NCBI GenBank assembly: GCA_003559215.1
Contig: PWMF01000217.1
Coordinates: 124,001 to 188,000, forward strand
From: Natrialbaceae archaeon
GTDB lineage: Archaea > Halobacteriota > Halobacteria > Halobacteriales > Natrialbaceae
Direction of reading: 5' to 3'
DNA: 64,000 nt
Positions 59,598 to 64,000 of the stretch are shown here, piece after piece. How positions within the stretch are numbered: the first letter of the stretch is position 1; each line of letters starts with the position of its first letter. Under the pieces are notes generated by a model. The model saw nothing but the letters and a program-made list of their open reading frames with translations, did no database searches and was not told the DNA's origin. The position numbers were made by a program, and so were the translations under genes.

Positions 59598-61880
59598 TCA
59601 GTCAGCCTGCGGCTGTGCCGAGGTGGACGTCGCCTCCTCGCGGTCCTCGTGACCGAACGGGTCGTACTCCTCGCCGCCGCCCTGGTAGAACTTCTGGAAG
59701 AACTCCACGTACTCGAGGCGGAGCATCTGGATCCCTGCTGCGGTGATACCCAGCAGGAGGACCAGGATGTGCCCGAACACGAAGACGAGGACGGCGCCGA
59801 CGATCGCGATCGCCGACACCAGCGGTCCGTCACCGGCGTGGACGAGACCCACGAACTCGGGGGTGAGCTCGGCGTACTCGTAGCCGGAGATCTCCGTGAT
59901 GCCGAATCCGGGGTAGTTGAAGTACGTGTAGCCCTCTGGCGTCTCGTAGGCCCCGAACACCAGCAGGTTCACCGCGAACGCCATCCCCCCCTTCGCGAGG
60001 AGGACGGCAACCATCCGGAGATACGAGAGGACGTGGCCGAACGCCCAGGCCGGGATCTCGAAGATGCCGGCGATACCCTCGCCGACGGCGACGAGTGCGC
60101 TACCGGCGAAGAACGCGACGAGACCGATGATACCGACGATCTCCGGGAGGCCGGCGAAGCCCATGAAGTCGTAGAGGACGGCCTCCTCGGTGGTGCCGAC
60201 GATGAAGTCCGGTTTCTGCTCGACCATGTGGAGGCTGAAGATCCAGACGAACAGGCCGTTCATCGCGAGGATCCACGACAGCCGTTCGTAGACGGCAGCC
60301 TTGACGCTGTGCCCGAGTTCGTTGATGAACCCGAGGATGAGCCCCGCATTCAGGTGGATCAGACCGAAGGCGATGCTGAAGATGATCCAGAAGATCGCCC
60401 AGTCGGTCGCCTGTAGGCCCTTATCGAGGGTCCCCGCAAGCGGAATGAATCCGAGGCCGACGTCCGACATGTGGATGCCGAAGATGTCGTCGTACAGCCA
60501 GCCGAACAGTATCGTAAACGCACCAGCCCAGATACCGATCGTTCCGACGGCCTTGCCGGCGTCGGAGTCGAAGATCTTCCATGCGCCCCAGCCCATCAGC
60601 ATGTAGAGGATCCCGTAGCCGATGTCCCCGATCATGAACCCGAACGCGAACGGGTAGGTCAGGAAGATCAGCAGCGTGGGATCGAGCTCGCTGTACTTGG
60701 GCTGTCTCACCATCTTGACGAGCAGCTCGAACGGCTTCGCCGGCGTGAGGTTGTTGAGGATGACCGGCGGCTCCTCGTCCATCGTCACGGCGCCCTTGCC
60801 CTGACCGGACTGGCGCGTGCCGCCGTCGGTGGCGGCCTTGCGCTGGGCCGGCTGCTCCGTCTCGGAGTCGGCGCTCGGCTCGCCGCCGTTGCCGTCGCCG
60901 TCGTCGCCGCCGCTGCCCGTGTGGGCCTCGGCGCCGTGTTCGTGCTCCTCGTAGTCGGCGATCTCGAGCTGTTCGATCTCGACGCTGTCGCCGACGGCGT
61001 CGCGAAGCCCCTCGACGAAGCGCTCGTACTCGTCGGCCGGGATCCAACCCTCGGCGATGAAGGCTCGATCGCTGGTCGCGAACCGCAGCGGGGCCTCCGC
61101 GCGCTGGACCTCGATCGTGAGCTCCTCCTCGACGCGAAGCAGGAACGAGCCCTCTTTGGCCTTGATATCCGCGAGCTCCGCGTCGATCTCGTCGAGTTCA
61201 CCCTCGATCTCGTCGCGCTCGGCTTCGAGCTCGGCGACGTAGTCCTCGGGGCTCTGTTCGGTTTCGGGAACGGGGTGGCGGGCGAACTCGATGCCGACGA
61301 GCGCGTCGTCGACGAGCGCGTCGGTGTCGGCATCCTCGGTCGGCTCGGCGACGACGGCGACGACGTCACCGCCGGTAAACGTCTCGTAAGCCCGGATCTC
61401 GTCGGCCGAATCGAGCGCCGCCTCGACGTCCGAGACGGAGCCCTCGCCGACGAGGACGTCGACCGATTCGTAGCCGCCGAGCAGATCGAGGTCGATCCCC
61501 AGTTCGGCGAAGGGGGCGACCCGATCGATCCGCTCCTCGACGTCTCGGAGCTGCTCGCGGAGCTCGCCACGGCGGTCGTCGAGCTCGTTGATCCGCGTTC
61601 GAATCCGCTCGAGTCGCGCCTCCCAGTCGTCGTCGATCGTTCCCGGCGCCGTGTCGTCTTCAGAGAGCTCGAGCGAGCTCTCGAGCGCGCGGACGGTGAC
61701 CAGCTTCTCGGAGGCGTCGTCAGCTCCCTCGATCGGGTTGCCGTTGTCGAACCCCTGCCAGGAGCCGTCGTAGTCCGAGAGATGAACCAGGTTGAGTTCG
61801 TGGATACGTTCGATGACCGTGGGCATGACGCCCTTGGAACCGGCCACCGAGACCTTGCTCATCCGCTCAGGTCTGAGCAT
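59598..61880 (-). CDS. atpI: A-type ATP synthase subunit I (a-type)
   Basis: A 760-aa two-part subunit: an N-terminal soluble peripheral domain with coiled coils (about residues 60-300) and a C-terminal membrane domain with seven to eight helices from about residue 385, containing the ion-channel region (AWAFGHVLSYLRMVAVLLAKGGMAFAVN). Between them is a His/Glu/Asp/Gly-rich insertion (residues about 310-368) not found in bacterial relatives. Start MLRPERMSKVSVAG at 61880 overlaps the atpH stop by 14 nt and matches the conserved MLRPE opening; a Met six codons later at 61862 is the alternative. Complete. Confidence 0.95.
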   Translation of the reverse strand: MLRPERMSKVSVAGSKGVMPTVIERIHELNLVHLSDYDGSWQGFDNGNPIEGADDASEKLVTVRALESSLELSEDDTAPGTIDDDWEARLERIRTRINELDDRRGELREQLRDVEERIDRVAPFAELGIDLDLLGGYESVDVLVGEGSVSDVEAALDSADEIRAYETFTGGDVVAVVAEPTEDADTDALVDDALVGIEFARHPVPETEQSPEDYVAELEAERDEIEGELDEIDAELADIKAKEGSFLLRVEEELTIEVQRAEAPLRFATSDRAFIAEGWIPADEYERFVEGLRDAVGDSVEIEQLEIADYEEHEHGAEAHTGSGGDDGDGNGGEPSADSETEQPAQRKAATDGGTRQSGQGKGAVTMDEEPPVILNNLTPAKPFELLVKMVRQPKYSELDPTLLIFLTYPFAFGFMIGDIGYGILYMLMGWGAWKIFDSDAGKAVGTIGIWAGAFTILFGWLYDDIFGIHMSDVGLGFIPLAGTLDKGLQATDWAIFWIIFSIAFGLIHLNAGLILGFINELGHSVKAAVYERLSWILAMNGLFVWIFSLHMVEQKPDFIVGTTEEAVLYDFMGFAGLPEIVGIIGLVAFFAGSALVAVGEGIAGIFEIPAWAFGHVLSYLRMVAVLLAKGGMAFAVNLLVFGAYETPEGYTYFNYPGFGITEISGYEYAELTPEFVGLVHAGDGPLVSAIAIVGAVLVFVFGHILVLLLGITAAGIQMLRLEYVEFFQKFYQGGGEEYDPFGHEDREEATSTSAQPQAD

Positions 61881-62199
61881 GAACGTCCTCCTGGAACAGT
61901 TCGACGACGTAGTCGGTCACTTCGTCGACCCGGCTTTGGGCACGCTCGGCGAGCGCCTCGCGCTCCTGTTCGCCCTCGCGAAGGACGCGCTCGCACTCCT
62001 CGTCGATCTCGTCGCGCGCCTCCTCGAGGCGCTGCTCCTTGAGATCCCGCGCTTCCTGTTCCGCTTCCGTGCGAATCTCCTCGGCACGTTTCCGGGCCTC
62101 GGCTATCCGCTCGTCGCGGTCGTCTTCTGCCTGTGCGACGATCTCGTCGGCCTCCTCTTCCGCCGACTTAATTCGTTCGAGAACCTGTGGCCTCGGCAT
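61867..62199 (-). CDS. atpH: A-type ATP synthase subunit H
   Basis: A 110-aa peripheral-stalk subunit, almost one continuous charged coiled coil (IKSAEEEADEIVAQAEDDRDERIAEARKRAEEIRTEAEQEARD), which pairs with subunit E to make the right-handed coiled-coil stator. It is the first gene of the ATP synthase transcript, with TATA and an inverted repeat within 45 nt upstream. It overlaps atpI by 14 nt. Confidence 0.92.
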   Translation of the reverse strand: MPRPQVLERIKSAEEEADEIVAQAEDDRDERIAEARKRAEEIRTEAEQEARDLKEQRLEEARDEIDEECERVLREGEQEREALAERAQSRVDEVTDYVVELFQEDVHAQT

Positions 62200-62206
62200 A
62201 CTCTAA

Positions 62207-62238
62207 GCAAACGAACGTTTGCAGCAACGCGTATATGG
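62207..62238 (-). promoter_or_regulatory. atp operon promoter with inverted repeat at the transcription start
   Basis: On the minus strand, CCATATAC (62238-62231) is a candidate TATA box about 35 nt upstream of atpH. Between it and the start codon is GCAAACG-AA-CGTTTGC (62207-62222), a perfect 7-bp inverted repeat that would cover the transcription start. It is a good place for an operator. No regulator is known to me. The opposite gene (methyltransferase) starts 118 nt beyond. Confidence 0.5.
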
Positions 62239-62355
62239 TAGTTGCGAAAGTATCGCGTTCGGCCGCGACGCAGATCGGCGGTAGTCAGCGATTGTCCGGC
62301 GACGAATCGACCGGGAACAGCAGACATATTGCCGTCGGATCAAAACCTCTTTCCA

Positions 62356-62979
62356 ATGGGAGTTCTCGAGAACAAGGCCCGAGCGAGGCTGTTCTATAAG
62401 TACCTCTCGAAGGTGTACGACCGTATCAACCCGTTCATCTGGAACGAACGGATGCGGAGCGAGGCCCTCGAGTTGCTCGAGTTCGAGCCCGAAGCCACGG
62501 TGCTCGACGTCGGCTGTGGCACCGGCTTCGCCACGGAGGGGTTGCTCGAGCACGTCGAGGAGGTGTACGCGGTCGACCAGAGCGAACACCAGCTCGAGCA
62601 GGCCTACGCGAAGTTCGGCAAGCGAGCGCCGCCGGTTCACTTCCACCGGGGTGACGCCGAACGGCTCCCGTTCGCGACCGACACCTTCGACGTCGTCTGG
62701 TCGTCGGGTTCGATCGAGTACTGGCCGAACCCGATACTGGCGCTCCGGGAGTTCCGCCGCGTGCTCAAACCCGGCGGCCAGGTGCTGGTCGTCGGACCGA
62801 ACTATCCGGAGAACCCGATCGCGCAGCGTCTCGCCGACGCGATGATGCTGTTTTACGACGAGTACGAGGCCGACCGGATGTTCAAGGCCGCCGGCTTCGA
62901 GGACGTCAGACACGCCTTTATGGGACCGGAGTACGAGCCGGAGGTCGCGATCACGACCGTCGCTCGCGCCCCGGAGTAG
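62356..62979 (+). CDS. Class I SAM-dependent methyltransferase (quinone-methyltransferase-like)
   Basis: A 207-aa protein with the SAM motif DVGCGTGFATEGLLEHV (residues about 53-70) and DRGDAERLPF-like motif II (HRGDAERLPFATDTFDVVWSSGSIEYW). The start MGVLENKARARLFYKYLSKVYDRINPFIWNERMR resembles the 2-methyl-6-phytyl-benzoquinol methyltransferase group and menaquinone C-methyltransferases. So a menaquinone or related quinone modification is plausible, not proven. Met 62356 is chosen because the longer frame adds shadow sequence. Divergent from the atp operon. Confidence 0.85.
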   Translation: MGVLENKARARLFYKYLSKVYDRINPFIWNERMRSEALELLEFEPEATVLDVGCGTGFATEGLLEHVEEVYAVDQSEHQLEQAYAKFGKRAPPVHFHRGDAERLPFATDTFDVVWSSGSIEYWPNPILALREFRRVLKPGGQVLVVGPNYPENPIAQRLADAMMLFYDEYEADRMFKAAGFEDVRHAFMGPEYEPEVAITTVARAPE

Positions 62980-63477
62980 TCAGTCGGCCGTCGTCTCGAG
63001 TGAGGCGATCTGCTGGCCGTCGACAGCGAGCGTTACGGAGACGGTGTCCCCCGATCTGACGATGGGATCGTTGGATTCGGCCACGGAGATCGTCGACCGT
63101 TCGCCAGCCGTCCAGGTGGAGTCGCTCGCGGCGTTGAACGGGCCGCTCGGCGTTTGGTTGAATCCGGTCGCTCCAGTGAAGGGAACCGGCGGCTGATTCG
63201 AGAGAGGGTCGTCGTTGACGGCAACGGTCACGGAAAGCTCGTCGACGGCTATCGGATCGCCGGCGGCGTGTTCGATCGTGATCGTTCCCTCGCCGCCGTC
63301 GGCCGCGAGGTCGAACGCCACTGGGGTCCGAGCCGGCTCCGGACTCAACCCTCCGGCCCCGACCGCAACGACCGTCGCCAGCGCGACGGTGACGCCGATC
63401 AGAAGCACCACTCCGATCACCGGGGCGATCCCGTGGTCGTCGGTACCGTGGACTCGGAACGGCGTTCTCCGTAACAC
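62980..63477 (-). CDS. Type IV pilin N-terminal domain protein (class III signal)
   Basis: A 165-aa pilin-like protein. DDHGIAPVIGVVLLIGVTVALATVV (residues about 13-37) is the archaeal pilin segment: a charged stretch, a cleavage site before the hydrophobic helix, then the helix that forms the pilus core. The rest is a beta-rich soluble domain (VAFDLAADGGEGTITIEHAAGD and onwards). Such proteins need the PibD-type peptidase, not in this window. A TATA box exactly 27 nt upstream of the ATG implies a leaderless mRNA. Confidence 0.85.
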   Translation of the reverse strand: MLRRTPFRVHGTDDHGIAPVIGVVLLIGVTVALATVVAVGAGGLSPEPARTPVAFDLAADGGEGTITIEHAAGDPIAVDELSVTVAVNDDPLSNQPPVPFTGATGFNQTPSGPFNAASDSTWTAGERSTISVAESNDPIVRSGDTVSVTLAVDGQQIASLETTAD

Positions 63478-63500
63478 GGCGCTCTCTGGTGTCGCCTTCG

Positions 63501-63508
63501 TATATAAG
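63501..63508 (-). promoter_or_regulatory. TATA box of the pilin gene
   Basis: CTTATATA on the minus strand, centred about 27 nt before the ATG at 63477. This is the spacing expected for transcription starting at or very near the first base of the start codon. Confidence 0.6.
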
Positions 63509-63524
63509 GAGTGGGGCGCAGCCG

Positions 63525-64000
63525 CTACTCGCCGTCGCTCGGCGCGTCGCTACTCGAGACGGTTCCCTCGATACTGCCGTCGTCGGTCTCGGCTCGCAGG
63601 TCGTAGTCGCCGTCGGGCGGGAGGAGCCACAGCGAGCCGTTCGAACCCGTCTCGCCGACCTCTTCGTCGTCAATCGAGACCGTGGCCGGTTCGGACGCTC
63701 CGGTTTCGGCGTCCGTCACGACGACTTCGGCCGGACCGTCCGCGGCGGTTTCGTTGATCGAGAGCACGAGGCCGTCGTCGTTCCACTGGCTGTTGTTGAT
63801 CGTCGGCAGCTGTCGGTGGTCGAGGGTCTGGACCTCCCGGTAGGCCGAGCCGGTTCCGCCGTCGAGGTACGCGGTCAGCTGTCCCTGATCGTGGATCGCC
63901 TGAATTCGGTACAGCTGTCCCGTCCTGCTCTCGACAGCATCCGAGGAGTGGCTCTCGTGATCGGCTTCGAACACCCACGGGTACAGCTCCTGGGCCGTCC
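63525..64000 (-). CDS. Partial secreted/surface protein, C-terminal part
   Basis: The frame is open to the right end of the window, so this is the C-terminal 158 or so residues of a larger protein. It contains VVTDAETGASEPATVSIDDEEVGETGSNGSLWLLPPDGDYDLRAETDDGS, which resembles the carboxypeptidase-regulatory/PEGA-like beta-sandwich found in exported proteins of haloarchaea, and a Met at 63974 that is unlikely to be the true start because the preceding sequence (AQELYPWVFEAD) fits the same protein. A relation to the pilin beside it (both minus, 48 nt apart) is likely. The rest lies outside the window. Confidence 0.65.
   Translation of the reverse strand, partial: TAQELYPWVFEADHESHSSDAVESRTGQLYRIQAIHDQGQLTAYLDGGTGSAYREVQTLDHRQLPTINNSQWNDDGLVLSINETAADGPAEVVVTDAETGASEPATVSIDDEEVGETGSNGSLWLLPPDGDYDLRAETDDGSIEGTVSSSDAPSDGE

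Overview
This window looks like a chromosomal segment of a haloarchaeon. The coding sequence is GC-rich and most proteins carry the acidic, Asp/Glu-heavy composition of salt-in organisms. It encodes an A-type ATP synthase (atpH-I-K-E-C-F-A-B-D), a proteasome-activating nucleotidase, ribosomal protein S6e, archaeal pyruvoyl arginine decarboxylase, Bat-type and HalOD1 regulators and a class III pilin. Many starts are GTG, and several promoters sit so close to the start codon that transcripts would be nearly leaderless. The genus cannot be fixed from the window; a member of the Natrialbales is a guess from general resemblance only.

Layout. 0-6 kb: PadR regulator, a conserved small protein beside rps6e, a TetR-MATE efflux operon with an operator overlapping the TetR start, two small membrane proteins separated by an 82-nt imperfect palindrome, and a beta-CASP nuclease. 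6-13 kb: a HemG-like flavodoxin, an asparagine-synthase-like protein, a SolA-type oxidase, then a decaying stretch (amidase pseudogene, a stub membrane ORF, the tail of a Kef-type antiporter) around an LLM oxidoreductase. 13-20 kb: housekeeping and small membrane genes (aconitase, dUTPase family, 6-phosphogluconate dehydrogenase). 20-26 kb: HalOD1 protein, tRNA-Arg(CCG) with a duplicated 3' end, a GH13 glucosidase, a DegT-type aminotransferase and an uncharacterised protein with a PD-(D/E)XK-like motif. 26-30 kb: DCC protein, lipase-maturation-factor homologue, response regulator, and a decayed Bat-type regulator whose 5' side abuts a hairpin resembling an IS200/IS605 end. 30-38 kb: acetolactate-synthase-like enzyme, succinate-semialdehyde-type dehydrogenase, S2P/CBS protease, MFS transporter and a P1B ATPase lacking the usual metal-binding cysteines. 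38.4-40.4 kb: a lower-GC patch with an EamA half-transporter and a Bat-type regulator. 40-52 kb: a divergent pair of sulfatase-family enzymes, truA, small membrane proteins, a 51-aa zinc-finger protein, two peptidases, panB and pdaD. 52-62 kb: the complete ATP synthase cluster on the minus strand followed by a small zinc protein. 62-64 kb: a methyltransferase divergent from the atp operon, a pilin-like protein and a partial secreted protein running off the end.

How it fits together. The window is mainly core metabolism (ATP synthesis, TCA, tRNA modification, proteolysis). Transporters and surface proteins add to this, with three visible zones of gene decay at 10.6-13.2, 20.6-20.8 and 29.2-29.8 kb. 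I found no CRISPR array, intact transposase, restriction-modification pair or prophage. No clearly new multi-gene system is visible. The best leads are single oddities: the cysteine-poor P1B ATPase, the PD-(D/E)XK-like protein, the long palindrome, the tRNA 3'-end duplication, the IS-end/pseudogene locus, the 51-aa zinc finger and the regulatory-looking repeats in the atp cluster.
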